From Gnetum montanum (lineage: Eukaryota; Streptophyta; Gnetopsida; Gnetales; Gnetaceae), in NCBI GenBank assembly GCA_015680685.1, contig MNCI01004635.1:494624-548734 (forward strand): a stretch of DNA of 54,111 nucleotides, read 5' to 3'. Position numbers and translations under genes: made by a program. This document shows positions 33,640 to 46,452 of the stretch, piece by piece. How positions within the stretch are numbered: position 1 is the stretch's first letter; each line of letters opens with the position of its first letter. The notes under the pieces are model-generated. The model was not told the origin of the DNA. It saw only the letters and a list, made by a program, of their open reading frames with translations, and did no database searches.

Positions 33640-34330
33640 GGTTGTTTATGGAAAACTTAAAAGATATGGCTCAAATTTGGTATTCGAACTTGTCAAATGA
33701 TAGCATCACCCATTGGGATGATATAAAGGATTTATTTTTAGCTTAGTTTGACAATTAAATAGACCAATAGTATTTGTATCATGAGTTAGCATAGGTCAAG
33801 CAAGGAACTATAGAGTTAGTTAGAGAATTTATAATTATATTCCAATGAATTTATGGATTATTTCAATGATACTATAGGCTATTAGATGAAGTACTAAGAG
33901 ACACTTATATGAATGCTGTTAATGCTAATATTTCTATTTGGCTTAGAGGAACTTCAAATCTAATAACTTAAAATGATTTCTTTAACAAGGTCATTCATTT
34001 AGAAAAATAGCTTAACTTAGCTAATGGAGAAATCATTAGAATACCAAAATATGAAGAAAAAGCATTAGTACCTATATAAAATATGGCTTAGTTTAAAGCA
34101 TTACCTAGACCTTCCAATATCAATAAATATCAAGAAAATGAAAATTTTGACCAAGATTTTAAAAAAGGAAAGCCACTAAAGGAATTGTCCAACCAAGTAG
34201 TCAAGTTAGAAAAAGCGCTTGTGAAAGTTATGATAAAAGAAGAAAAGAAGCATAGGAAACATAGATATCAAGACACCAAATTCATGGATTTTGAGCCAAA
34301 AGGTTTAACAATTTTTGGTAGTTTTGACTG
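33640..34330 (+). pseudogene. Gag fragment of a third Ty3/gypsy family
   Basis: The frame reads LKDMAQIWYSNL, SITHWDDIKDLFLA, YLYHELA and VKQGTIELVREF, the usual order of a retrotransposon gag core, then a Lys-rich tail (EEKKHRKHR). It runs about 690 bases without an evident frameshift but with about ten stops. It begins mid-domain at the LTR-3 border, so the outer family A element probably landed inside it. It is unlike the family A or B gags. No protease follows within the next kilobase. Confidence 0.6.
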
Positions 34331-37300
34331 ATTCAAAATAAATTTAGTTCATAGAGTATTTTCTCAAGTCAATAATAATTCATTTGAATGTTTTAGATTC
34401 TACACAATTCTAGTGTTTTACTTTTCAAAATCCATTAAATCTTGCTCTATTTCTAGTTTTCTTGTGGAATTTTCTCTCTAGGAACGATTGGTAATAGATT
34501 TTGTGGAATTTTCTCTCTAGGAACGATTGGTAATAGATTTTGTGGAATTTTGCTTAAGCATTAAATAAAAGGTTAGTTTGCATAGGTAACATATAATTTG
34601 GACTACATAGACTTGGTATCTTCGATATAATAGGAAATTTTTCTTACTTATAGAATATAGTAACGATGGTTGAATCTTCTGATAAAAGTGCTTTTATTTT
34701 TCTAACTCTCAATACAAAATATTATGAATTTAGTACTTTATGATAGCTCAAAATACATAATTTTCTCTATAACCATTGATTTTATTTACAAGTATCCAGG
34801 TCTTGGTATTTCCAAAGACTAGCAAACACCTAAACTCGAGTTTTAAGAGAATCCTCATCCTTGTGATTTTCATCATGAGGAAGAGGAAAATGTTGGTGAT
34901 AAATAGAGCTTTTACCCACTATTAATTTCTTGCATTTAAGGAAAGACTAACAAAGTAGTATGGTCCAAAGTAATTACCAACAAACACCAAGATGAATTTA
35001 ATAAGAAAGGTAGTAGGCATCCATAAACAGGTGTATAGGAGCAAAAGAAAATATACAACAAAATGTAAACTGTGATAGAAATAATGATAATGATAATAGT
35101 CCCATGCACGTTAAACCTAACCTATTTACTAGGAAAAATAGGGCATATCCTTATTGTCCAAGCCAAAATATAATGCCAAGCCATAAATGTTGTAGTGGAA
35201 ATTAAATGTGGAAACTATATAACAACATATTGAAATTGAATTAGTACATAACCAAAAGAAAGTACAAGTTGAAACATATATACAAAGATCCAATAGTCAT
35301 TGGATACAAATGTTACTTAAATAGATATAACCAATATATGCAAAATAAAATCTAATGTAACAAACATCCAAGCACAATTAGCCTACACTAAAAATAGGTA
35401 AACATTATGCAAATTTCAAACAAATCCAAATCCATAATTCCAAATTAAAATCTAAATCTTCATTACACATCTTAAACTATGAACTAATCATTAGCAACCT
35501 CCTCTAAATCCTCCACATATAAGCTAAAATATTCACTTGAAAATCAAAGAAACTAAGGATATTAGTCCTAAGACTGACTAGAATAAACAAAACTAATAAA
35601 TACTCCCTTATGAGTTTGGTTGGAGGTATAAATAGTTGGAGGTTCACACACATGGGTTAGCTATAATCAAAAATTAGCAAAAGAAAAAACCAAGCCAATA
35701 TATCAAACAAATAGAACTTGAACAAATAACCAAAGTAATCAAAGAGAATCCACTACCTCCCATTAATCCAATAAACGAACAAATTGGTGAGTCTATAATT
35801 CATATGTTAGCAAATATTTGGTGAGTCTAAAACCACATATTGATGAGTCTAAACCCCATATATTTTCAAATTAATTAGTGTAAAACTCATATATTAAATG
35901 CTTAATGAGTATAAAATCCACAAATTCCAAATTAGCCAAATGAAACTAATTACCAAACCAACAAATAATAGATTCAAACAACATATCCATGGGTGCTGGG
36001 AAAAACAAACATAATCATTCAACTGGGTTAGAGATTCTGAACTAAAAGATTAGTTAGCCTAGATCTCACATTTTTCAAATAAGAGTTTAGTGAGCCTAAC
36101 TCTCACATTTGTCAAAATATGCTAAAAGATCAAGCTAATTTTCTAAAGTAACAGGTTAAAACCAAAAGCTTTAATGTATCAAATGAGGTTAAAACCCAAA
36201 GTATGAGTGCAAATGAATGTCTAAAAATACTAAAATATTTCCAATTGTAAATATAACCTTTTCATAACTATTCTAGTGTCCTATAATTACTAAAACATCA
36301 ATAGTTTTTTATTTCACATTTTCAACTATTTTGAGAGTCCAAAATTGCCATTTTGACCATTTTTGAAATTTTATTTTGCCTAGAGGCCAAGGATCACTTT
36401 ACAAAAGTTGTTACATTTTTAAAGGTAAATTTAAACTTAAAATAAAATATGCACTATGATTTTGCAACTAGGTAGCAATGGATGGTAAAAGAATGCCTCG
36501 TGATGTGCATTGATGTACCAAGAATTTTTATCTTCTACATCATCAACATTAAAAATGTTGACTAATATTCCATGCATGATAAATGATCTTAAAAATAGCT
36601 AAATTACAAAAAATAATATTAAAATAATTAGACCTAAAAATTTAGGAAAGTTGACTAACTATTACTAAACTATGCCAAATGAGATACACTCTAAACACAA
36701 AAACAAAATTCAAGTAAAATACCAAATTACCGTATTGAATTACTCGTGTTGTGGCAAAAGGTCCTTGTGTGACTTCGATCTCCTTAGTAGGCTTTGAATC
36801 CTAAGCAAAATGGCAAATTGACAATATGATCTAAGAAAGATTTAAAATGAGCTATGAAATATGACGTACCATAGGGTCTTAGTTAACAATGTAGATCTAA
36901 CAAGTTGTAGATTTGAATCTAGCTAGCTCTTGTTGAATTGGTAGAATCTCCTTCTCTAGCTTAATCTACCATATGTTTGCAAGAGAAGAAAAAATTCTTT
37001 TATCAAGGAAAATTTGGAACTTGAAAAAAGTGAAACATAGATGCATCCCAAGAATTATAGAAGATTATAACTTAGTGCTACCTAGTAGAATTAAGCCTAT
37101 AAGCTAGAATTACTAGGCCAAGAGCTATGCCATTAGGACCTTAAGGAAAAGTTGCTTGGTTGTTGGTAGTGCTAGGCAAGGTACTCTCATGGGTTAAAAG
37201 CTAAATTAAAAAGAAATTTTTAATTGTTAAAAATATTTTTAATCTTTTTCTAACATGAGTTGGCATCTAGTGTTGGCCTAATGGGTATCTCCTAGGAGAA

Positions 37301-39160
37301 AAGTTAATGGCTATGTTTAATTCCAACATAATAGCCATGACTAAGCCGAACTAATAACAAAGTCTAAGGTCCAAAAGCAAAACTAACAAAAGGTTGACCT
37401 AAGATCTTATAAAAGCTTAGGCTATTAGCAAATTAAAATTAAATAAAAATATAAAAATATAATTTTATAAAAAAAGGCAAATTATCCAAACAAGTGTACC
37501 AAATCAAAGTAGTATCCCTTGTGCCAATGACCCATCCAATAAAACTCCAATAAAATGGATTAGTGCACATGTGCTAAATTAAAAGATAATCCAAAATATC
37601 AAAAGTATTAAAAAGATACTAAAATATACAAATAATATCACATGATAAAATTATTAGACTTCAAACACCTCAAAGAAAATTCATGATGCAAAAGAAATCT
37701 TGTGATTAAATTGTCATGTAATTTTGATTGAATTCAAGAGAAAAAATAAATGCCTTAATTTTCCTTCAAAAATTCATCTTGTAATTTTGTTTTGTTAAAA
37801 TTTTGATGTAGTATCACTTTGCAAAGTGTAATTCATGGTGCAAAACATAAAAAACGCCATGAATTATACTAAAGTAGTGCAATTCAGTTCCACAATGTTA
37901 AAAATGTTTGCATTCCCAATGAAATTACTCAAAAACACTCATGATAAAAATGTTACAGTTTGAACCATAATAATGATTAAAAACATTGTGTAAACACCCA
38001 AGAAACTTACTATTACTTAACCAATGGAGAAACAACAAATCATGACCTATATAAATGAGAACTAACATCATTTCAAGGACTTTTACATCATTCAAACTCT
38101 TCCAAACATGAGACTTTTGGATTAGAGCAAAGATCTAAAAGCCCAAAGCCATTTTTTAACACCAATCATTGAGAATAACAAGAGCATTTTGCAACCTACA
38201 AATCAAGTAATCTAGATGTATTTTGGAAGAGCTACATGACCTATACCACCCATTTTCATGTCAAATCTTAAACAATTTAACAAGAATTTGTATAACATTT
38301 GCTAATTTATAATCTCTCACTCAATATTTTTTCATCAATATCAATAAAAAATTTGCAAATTTTTTGCCACATTTTTCTTATTTTTCTACATTATCTCTTC
38401 ATTAATTCTTAGATGCAAAGTTGGGTTAACTATTTCATAAGTAATCATCCATTTTCACTCGTTTATCTTACTAATAGACTTGTAAGTTCTTAGGTGATCA
38501 ATAAGACCACCTAAGGTACCTCAAATCCTTTTTGAGGCCCACGGATCTTTAGGTAAAACTATTTTGCATGGATCAATTTGATTTCTAGCATCAAATTTTC
38601 TCATTGCTACATTTTTCTAGTGCATGGACCTTTGTCTTACTTTCTTCACTGAAACCTAGGTTTAACCATTTTCCTATTTCAGTCATTTCACACCAACATC
38701 TTTAGTGAATAGGAGCTATTTTTGAGTGATTTAAAACACTATCATTTTTGAGTTTTAACATCTTTTTTATGATTTTTCTTACACCAAAATTTTAATCTCA
38801 GCCACAAAAATCTCCTACATATTCAAGCCCTATAAATACATTAATCTTTGGCTACTTAAAATCCTCAAATGTTACTCCTATTTTCACAAAAATCCCAACA
38901 TTATTTCAAAAATTCTATGTTTAAAATTATGTGTTATTACATTAAGTTTAATATGCTATTTTTATAGTTACACTATTTTATTCTCCTAATTTTTCATTTA
39001 TAGTTACAATTACATTGTTTTATTCTCTCCTGTTTTTGCATTTATAGTTACAATTACAGTTACAGTTTAATTTAAGTTGTTATCCTTTCTGCATTGTTAT
39101 AGTGTTTGCACTATACATTATCCCACATATATGTTGTTGTAGTGTTCATGTTACATACAA
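34331..39160. other. AT-rich stretch with no recognised genes
   Basis: No ORF of note and no family A or B LTR was found on either strand. Two minor structures are present. One is a 39-bp direct repeat at 34,463-34,540. The other is irregular text near 35,785-35,930 repeating GGTGAGTCTAAAACC and CATATATT. It may contain the decayed LTR or leader of the plus-strand element that follows, but no boundary can be placed. Confidence 0.5.
34463..34540. repeat. 39-bp perfect tandem duplication
   Basis: The unit starting TGTGGAATTTTCTCTCTAGG at 34,463 is repeated at 34,502, followed by the first 11 bases of a third copy. Identity looks complete, so it is young or an assembly effect. Confidence 0.85.
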
Positions 39161-39265
39161 GCCTCATTTACACTCTTTAAACCTCTACTGCATCTTCCTG
39201 ATCCCTCAATTCTTCCTTGTTTTAGGCCTTTTGTATCAATTGTTCTATCACTAGATACTGTCAAT

Positions 39266-42200
39266 ATGACCTCCAACTAAGAATTCACCCACATCTATGA
39301 CCTAAAAGACCTAGCTGTGGTTGAACATCATTAATTCCTTAAGTGTCTTGGGAAGAATCTCTCACATGTTATTATTAGTGAGGACTCTTGCAATTTCATT
39401 TATGCCAAAATTCAAGTTGGTTTGCACATTTCTTACAAAGAATTAGACTCCAAGTGCTAATTCAAAATCATCTATAGAAATAGAAAGAAGTATATTGCTT
39501 CTCTATATGACAACATATAATTGACAAAACGACATATGCACATGTTAGTCTAGTTAGTGGATGTTGATGACAAGGTTGTAGCAAGTGAAGAACCCAATTT
39601 CGAACAAAGTTAGAAGGATTAGGATGAATTTGGGGCCTATTATAAGACTAGTACTCACCTAGATGATCATACATAGCAATCTATCCCTAAAGTAACCATG
39701 TTCAATTTTGTGTTCCCTGTTTCAATAATAAACCAGATACCTCATGTAACCGTTATGAATCAAACCACTCAATCCACTTCTTCATTTATCTTTGCATCTT
39801 TCACCTTAGTGCCACAACCTCTATTAATAATCACCTCCGTGCTCCAACTATTTACAATTTCAATTAGTCTGTCTCCTAGAATGAAAATCTTGCATGTGTC
39901 ACACAACCCATTTGTATCTAATACTCCTTTTATTTCCCACCTTATACAAACATCATTCTCCATATATAACCCTCCTAAAATGGTAGTTACATGATCTCTC
40001 AAATTCACATCATTGCTCATTTCATAACTACAAACTATTCAACAACCAGTGCAATCCTCAAGAGCACCAAAAGGCTTGGATCAAGCCTTTTAAATGATCC
40101 AAAACCTTACTAAGGATCTACATAAACTTGAAGCTATTACAACCAAAATGATAAAAGTCATGAAATTTTACCAAGATGATCCAATGAACCTAGTTGTTCC
40201 TCAAATAATGCTACGTGCAAGTATTCCAATCCCCCAATTTACTAAGTACAATGATGAAGGTGATCCCAATGTACATGTTATCACCTTCCTCTTTGAATGT
40301 CTTTTGTTATTAGCTTGGTCATACACTATGCTACACATCTTTCTTATGTCTCTATCATGAAAAGCTCTTGATTGGTACCACATGTTACCTAGAGGTTCCA
40401 TATCTTTCCTTAATGACCTAATCATCCAATTCGTTAACAATTTCAAATACAACTTGAACCTATATACAAATTTAGATCAACTCATAAAAGTGATGTAGTT
40501 TCTACTTGAATCAGTTCAAAGGTTTATTTATAGGTGGAATGCAATACTTAATGAGATTTTGGAACTCATTTTTGAGATCCACTTGTTAGCCATTTTCAAG
40601 GATGTAGTCAATAACTTTATCAAGTTAAAACTATACTACTTAGAACCTTAGTTACTTAGTAAAGCCTTTTTACAAATTAAGAACATCAAGGAGGATTCCA
40701 GGGCAAGGAATGACCTAGCCTATGTGGCCTACAGAAATCAACACATAAGGAGGGACATGGATAAGTTAGTCAACACAAGCAATTGTAGCTGGTGTACCAA
40801 AAGACAATAAACAAATGGAGGGGCAAGGAACACTACAACACAACACATTTTCTACCCTATTACAACTGTCTACCTCATATGCTTCTAATCAAATGAGAAG
40901 AAACTTTGAGTGTAAGGACTAGTCTAAATACATAAAGCTTCCTATGGAACCTTCTAAGCTCCTAGAATAGTTCCTTAAAGATAATTGTATTCAACATAAG
41001 CAACTATCCAAGGAAGCTCGTAAGAGATACAATCATCTTTTTGAGATAGTTAAAGACCCAATGGTAGCAACCAAAGACAATTCAAAACTACTAAAATACT
41101 TCAAGATTGATATATTTTATCACTATCATCAACTTGATGATCATGTTACCAATTTCTACTTAGCCCTCATGGAGAGTTGGTGTTGAATGAATCCAACTCT
41201 CTAAACATCAATAATGACCCTTACATTATAGCCTTGTTCATAATGATCAATCATTGTAGTCCTCTTAGAGAACTATTTATCATCAAGGTACCACCTCAAC
41301 CTGAAAACCTAAAGTCTAGAACACCTTTTGTCATATGAGTACCACTACCTTTGGCCTTTAAAGAGCCTTTTATTATATGTATTCCTCCTTCAAGAGCATC
41401 AACATTATGATCTAAGAAAAGTGTTATCAATCCCTTCAAAGCTAGAGAACCATTTGTTATTAGGGTTCCACTATCATCCATAGGAAAACTTACAACAAAC
41501 CATGATCAATACCCATCCATTTGACCAATACCTCAATATTACCACCATCAATTAGCAAGAAATCATCACCACAACAACAATGAAAACAACCTATTCCTCA
41601 GCCACATACTAAGTAAGTTGACCCACCAAAGCCTACATCAAGATTAGCCCTACCTTTGAACTTCATTGCCCAAATTACATCAACTAGTCAACCAAGAGAG
41701 AATCACAAACAAGAAATGAGCAATAGGTCCAAGCAATAGAGGTCAAAAAATAATCCAAAAATTCTAGGAAGAATGAGAAAACTAATATTACCAAGGCCAA
41801 TAAATCACACACCAATACAAATAATTTCCTCATCACAATGGAACAAGTCAAAAGATCCCTGGAATAATAGAACACATCATTGAACCTATACAACCTAGTC
41901 ATGACTTCCCTTGCTCATAGAGATGTGCTAGTTCATATGTTAACCTCCATTCCCATGAGTGGAAACATTCTTTCTAACAAAGAATTCATTCACTCTATTG
42001 TTAAGAAAACTCTTCTTAGAGAAGACAAGCATCAAAACATGCTCACATTTCAAGACAAAAAAGTAAAGATTGATCTAGAAAATGAAGAAGTGCTATCTGC
42101 TCCTCTTCTCATTACTATACATGTTGGCAAGTATAAGGTTTATCATGTTCATGTGGATGACAAAGTGGTAACCAACATAATATTGTTTGCTATCCTTAAG

Positions 42201-42560
42201 CAATTAGTCCTAACTAAAAACATCCAAGAAATGTCTACCTTCATTTTCAATTCATTCAATGGATCACAGGTAGTAGTATGAGGTTCCATCTCATTACACT
42301 TTGTATCCAAGGAATAGTTTTTCACATTTGCCAACTTCCTTGTACTTGAGGAAACACTTGGATTTAACTTGATACTAGGAAGGCCATGGTTAGCTAAGCT
42401 TCAAATATTTTTTTCTCTCATACACTACGAGATTCACTTGTCATATGAGGATGGTTGAATTCTGATTCATAAGGATAATATGTTTCTACCATATATTAGC
42501 AATGTTAATATTGAACAAGGATCAGAAGTGAAGTTTCAAGATAAAACTCAAACATTCAAG
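39266..42560 (+). pseudogene. Gag-protease module related to family A, plus strand
   Basis: The frame starts at ATG 39,266. The N-terminal block (IYDLKDLAVVE, NFIYAKIQV) matches the family A gags. The core at 40,094 reads MIQNLTKDLHKLEA, FTKYNDEGDPNVH, KALDWYHMLPRGSISFL (a TGA for CGA just before), then DVVNNFIKLKLYYLEP. The zinc-binding box near 41,110-41,150 is decayed to YHYHQLDDHV, its first Cys turned to Tyr. The protease (42,090-42,460) reads VHVDDKVVTNI, with Lys for the Gly of DDG, and FLVLEETLGFNLILGRPWLA. It is divergent enough to be a separate subfamily. The frame continues through 42,560 into the junction at 42,604. Confidence 0.65.
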
Positions 42561-42603
42561 TTTGGGCCAACAACAATAATAATATTAACATTACTAACTC
42601 TAT

Positions 42604-42632
42604 AGCTTGTAGAAACTCCCATTCTACAAGCT
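42604..42632. other. Chimera junction at a short hairpin
   Basis: Homology to the family B element begins exactly at 42,604, which matches 51,703. The first bases form a perfect 9-bp inverted repeat, AGCTTGTAG and CTACAAGCT, with an 11-base loop. The left side is protease-tail sequence of family A type; the right side is RNase H of family B. The frames agree across the joint (stop TAG at 42,602-42,604). Confidence 0.7.
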
Positions 42633-43125
42633 CCTAACTGGTCCAGACCATTCCACATAATGACTGACACATCCAATTATGCTTTAGGAGCCATACTTAC
42701 ATAGTTAGATGACCAAAAATTCCCTTACTACATCCACTACACAAGTAGAAGTATCACTGGTGCACAACTGAACTACACAACTACAGAGAAATAATTAATG
42801 GTTGTAGTGTTTGCACTGGATAAGTTTAGGCACTATGTGTTATGTTACAAAGTGTTCATCCACATGGATCATAGTGCAATTTGGTTTCTCATGAACAAGC
42901 CAACGGTTAGCCCTCGTATTATATGATGGCTGGTAATCCTACAGGAGTTTGATCTAACGGTGATTGATTGAAAAGGCACCAAGAACATAGTTGCATATCA
43001 TTTATCTCGGTTGTGTTGGGATAGTAAAGAGGATGAATATGTAATCTCTAATCATTTTCCTGATGAAGCCCTCTTTGTCGGTGTAGTGAATAACCAACCC
43101 ACGGAGATGAACTAGTATAGTAGCA
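42605..43125 (+). pseudogene. RNase H remnant, chimeric element
   Basis: It starts inside the domain (LVETPILQAP) and continues PFHIMT, NYALGA, then DHSAIWFLMNKPTVSP and LVILQEFDLTV, as in plant Ty3/gypsy RNase H. The rest of RT is absent. It is highly similar to 51,706-52,214, with stops at CAA/CAG and CGA positions. The shared stop MN*YS at 43,113-43,115 also occurs in the downstream copy (52,212-52,214). Confidence 0.7.
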
Positions 43126-43179
43126 TTCTCATCTATCTCCTTACTCAACAAACACCACAGGAGCTAGACTTTAGGAAGA

Positions 43180-44387
43180 AACAATAGTTTCTTCACAAAC
43201 CAAGTACTTCATGGAGATTAATGGACAACTTTACAAAGTGTATCCTAATGGCTTGGTTTGATGGTGCGTGCCTGAGGTAGACCAACTGAGAGTTCTCCAA
43301 GATGCTGATGAGGGCCCTTGTGGGGGTCACTATGCGGGGAGACAAATGGCTATTAAGATCTTTCTTGTAGGATATTACGGGCCAAGATTATTTTGGGATG
43401 CCCATCAATTTGTCCGATCTTGTGAGTGCTATCAACATGATGGGGGAACGACTACTAAAATGGAGGGTCCGTAACAATGGATTCAACCGTTAAAACCCTT
43501 AAAAATTTGGGGAATAGACTTTATGGGGCCCATTACACCAATGTCCAATGGAAAAGCTTACATTGTAGTTGTCATAGACTATCTAACAAAATGGGTTGAA
43601 GTAACTATTGTTAAAGACTGCACATCATCTACAGCTGCACAATTTGTGCAACANACTATTGTTAAAGACTACACATCATCTACAGCTGCACAATTTGTGC
43701 AACAACAAATCGTAAATAGGTTTGGTGTGCCACGTGCACTTATTTCGAATAATGGAACACACTTCACAGGTGTAACTTTTCGAAAGTTAATGCAACGCTT
43801 AAGGGTTGAACATAAATTGACTATACCTTATCACCCCCAAGCTAACAGACAAGCTGAGGTCACCAACAGGGAGATCACTAAAATATTAACTAGGACAATT
43901 AGCAAGTATAGGCTAGATTGGCGCACTAAACTAAATGATGCTCTTTGGGCATACCACTCCACCTAGAAACTCCCTATAGGTTACTCTCCCTATCAATTAG
44001 TGTATGGAAAGCTTCCAACACTTCCAATTCAAACCAAGCTCCGTACACTATCAATGGCTTGTGACCTCCACCTAAATCTTAATCTAGCACAAAAACAAAG
44101 GTTGGCAACTTTAAACGTGCTAGACAAAAATTGATTAGCTGCCCTGTCATCAAATGAGTTGCACAAGGCATATAACAAGCAATGTCATGACTTGAAGATT
44201 CAAAAGGTTAAGTATCAACTAAGAGATAAGGTTCACTACTGGAACCCCACACATGTGCCACAACACACAAAATTTCAAACACTATGGAAAGGACCTTACA
44301 TTATTCATACAACCTTTTCTTCAGAGGCCATGATCATATACAAACCTGAGAACCCTGATAAGTTATTATTAGTCAATGTGCAATAGA
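43180..44387 (+). pseudogene. Integrase remnant, chimeric element (family B)
   Basis: The zinc-binding region near 43,268-43,440 contains GGHYAGRQ and SCECYQ. The core has IDFMGPI (D at about 43,517), and the second catalytic position reads SNNGTHF (Asn at 43,748-43,750, where the downstream copy has Asp). Next come YHPQANRQAEVTNREI and LWAYHST. The C-terminal part 44,159-44,386 reads NKQCHDLK, DKVHYWNPTHVP and LWKGPYII. A single N at 43,654 is flanked by a duplicated 50-bp segment, which is probably an assembly fault. The Asp-to-Asn change would abolish catalysis. Confidence 0.75.
43604..43704. repeat. Single-N join with 50-bp duplicated flanks
   Basis: 43,604-43,653 is repeated as 43,655-43,704 with one difference around the N at 43,654. 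The sister integrase at 52,700 has one copy only. This looks like an unmerged contig overlap, not biology. Confidence 0.85.
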
Positions 44388-44974
44388 CCAAACCCTTCCA
44401 TGAACTTAGAACAACCAATGCACATAATACCTTTGAGAAGGAACAACCCTGCTCACTATTTTGGATCTCCTCCTTCCAACTTAGTCATGGGAGAGATGGC
44501 TACCTCTGCTAATCCTTTGAGGCCCTCAGTTCTTTTTCTTTAAGTTTTTCTTTTACACATTTTTGTTTTAATAATTTCTTTAACTTTTCTTATTTTTATT
44601 TTGCAACACTGTTTATACTTTTTCATTTCTTTGTGTGACTATTTGTTTTGTTTGTTTTTGTTTTTGTTTTTGTCTTTGTTTTTTGTTTTTGTTTTGTTAG
44701 ATTCGTCACCTGATAAGGACTCCTGATGGTGGTATGAACTATATTCTATTGATTGCTAATGTTTGGTTTTTACCTTTGAGTTATAATGTTGATACTAAGG
44801 TATGGTTCTTTTGATATAACAAGCAATGAGTCCACGTCATCCATGCATCCATGAATTTCTATGGTCTCTCTTGGCTTGGAACTGTATAGTCCCCTTCTTT
44901 AATAATAAAACTATTAACAAATTGGTGACTAGGCATTTCTCAAACTAAGGAAGGACTCAAGGACTGAAAAGGGT

Positions 44975-45163
44975 GTGACTTCAAAGGAATTTGATGCATT
45001 TGTGCTAGCTATTCTCTTCGGTGATTGGATGTTTTCTTCTTCAATTTTCCTTACCATTTCGACATTGCTCCATTATCAGGAAGCTGAGCTAATAAAAATA
45101 AGTCTTTGCATGGTGTGGTTCTCATGTAAAATAAATAGTGAGAATTCAAAGCACACCCCTTAG
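44975..45163 (+). CDS. Small hydrophobic ORF after integrase, family B
   Basis: This 62-codon ORF has a hydrophobic stretch (FVLAILFG, SSIFLTIST) that could be one membrane segment. The matching stretch of the downstream element (from 54,035) is also open to the window edge and keeps the same character (FVLAILLGAWMF). Athila elements can carry an extra ORF after integrase, but I see no sequence likeness strong enough to say so. It may equally be chance. Confidence 0.2.
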   Translation: MTSKEFDAFVLAILFGDWMFSSSIFLTISTLLHYQEAELIKISLCMVWFSCKINSENSKHTP

Positions 45164-46235
45164 AAAAAACAATCATCTGGGCTACAAGCACTGATTATCA
45201 AACTAAACAAACATGTTCCCTCTAACTAAGGCCCTTTCTCGTTTTCCTTGGAATGGTGTTGACTTTTGGCAGAAGCATTCTTGTTACTTCAAGTGGATGG
45301 ACTGGCCAAGTGTATTAATGTGAAGTCAGTGGATGTGGATTGTTTGAAGCTGGATTTGGAATGAGATCTACTCAGTCACATTGACCATAAACACACAAGG
45401 GGCTGTACACCACCTTGTTCTTGAGACTCCATTCCATTCTCTTCTCCCCATCATTCTTTCTCCATTTTCCACCTCATTGCCGGTTGTATCAGTATTCTAT
45501 ATTTTGGTTGATGCATTGTTTTCTCTTTGGTGAATTCTTGGGGTTAAGTCTTTAACTCTTACCCCCAAATGACATTTCTAGAGCCTACAGACTCATTGAA
45601 TGTGGGTTTGTTAGGGCATAAAGGGCATGATCTTGCTTTGGGGAGGACCCACTAGCATTCATATTTGGTGCATCAATTAACTTCTTTCCTTTAAACATTT
45701 CTGCAATCAACATTTGTTTTGTTCATTCCCATCTCTGACATTCATTTTATCAACTTTGTCATTGTTTCTTTTTCTCCATCTTTCTTATTCCTTATCTTTT
45801 TCCATTCTATCACTACTAGAGGATCGCTTTTAGTCATGGGGGTCCTAGTCTAATTTTTTTTAATTTTTCCTAACCCCTACACCTTGGGTAGTCACCAATG
45901 TTATATCTCTAGAATTCGTATTAGCCATATCACAACTCAGCCAATAGACCTTAAATCAAGGCAAGGTATCAACTATATTATGATTTACTTATCCTTGCTC
46001 ATATGTGCCTATGTTGTGTGTGTAGATGGAAATCATATAGCAATGGACTGGACCTGGAGGAAACACTCAAGATGGACTGGTGCTGGAATGGTTATGCAAG
46101 GAACAAGATTGATGGTGTAGTTATGGATGGAAAATGGAAAGTGTAATCTTGGCATCAGCAGCAACACATCTTCTCCTCTTCTCTCTCAGCGACCAAATAA
46201 GGTTGGATGTCAATTATGTATAGTGTTCACTCTCG

Positions 46236-46361
46236 TGGTCATGAACCTAATGTTGTCATGTATTGTAATATTGATCTGTTCACATGTCATCCCATTNCAT
46301 GGTCATGAACCTAATGTTGTCATGTATTGTAATATTGATCTGTTCACATGTCATCCCATTC
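46236..46361. repeat. Single-N join with 61-bp duplicated flanks
   Basis: 46,236-46,296 is repeated as 46,301-46,361 around the N at 46,297. This is the same pattern as the join at 43,654 and most likely an assembly artefact. Confidence 0.85.
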
Positions 46362-46440
46362 ACCATTAGTTGTCATTCAAGTCAATAATCCCATACCTTT
46401 CTAATATTTTGTAAGCAACTTGAGGACGAGTTTTCATTCA

Positions 46441-46452
46441 GCCATGGGGGTA
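46441..46452 (+). other. Polypurine tract before family B LTR
   Basis: GCCATGGGGGTA lies immediately upstream of TGATGAG. A G-rich tract here is where plus-strand synthesis starts in LTR retrotransposons. Its presence shows that the following LTR was the 3' LTR of the upstream element. Confidence 0.55.

Larger units (their letters stand above)
44388..46440 (+). other. 3' untranslated region of chimeric family B element
   Basis: The region up to about 45,060 matches 53,434-54,111. It holds a (GTTTTT)n-rich tract at 44,648-44,698 and, near the end, the words CAACTTGAGGACGAGTTTTC (46,420-46,439), typical of the last bases before the polypurine tract in Ty3/gypsy elements. A short hydrophobic ORF at 44,975-45,163 is described separately. 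The remainder shows no gene. Confidence 0.6.

Noticed and set aside
34331-39160. A search for family A or B LTRs, tRNA genes or a host gene in the AT-rich stretch
   Set aside because: By eye no LTR match, cloverleaf or sustained ORF was found on either strand. Decayed sequence of another element remains possible.
44648-44698. (GTTTTT)n tract as a functional site
   Set aside because: It is a simple low-complexity tract present in both family B copies with different lengths; nothing ties it to a function beyond lying in the 3' region.
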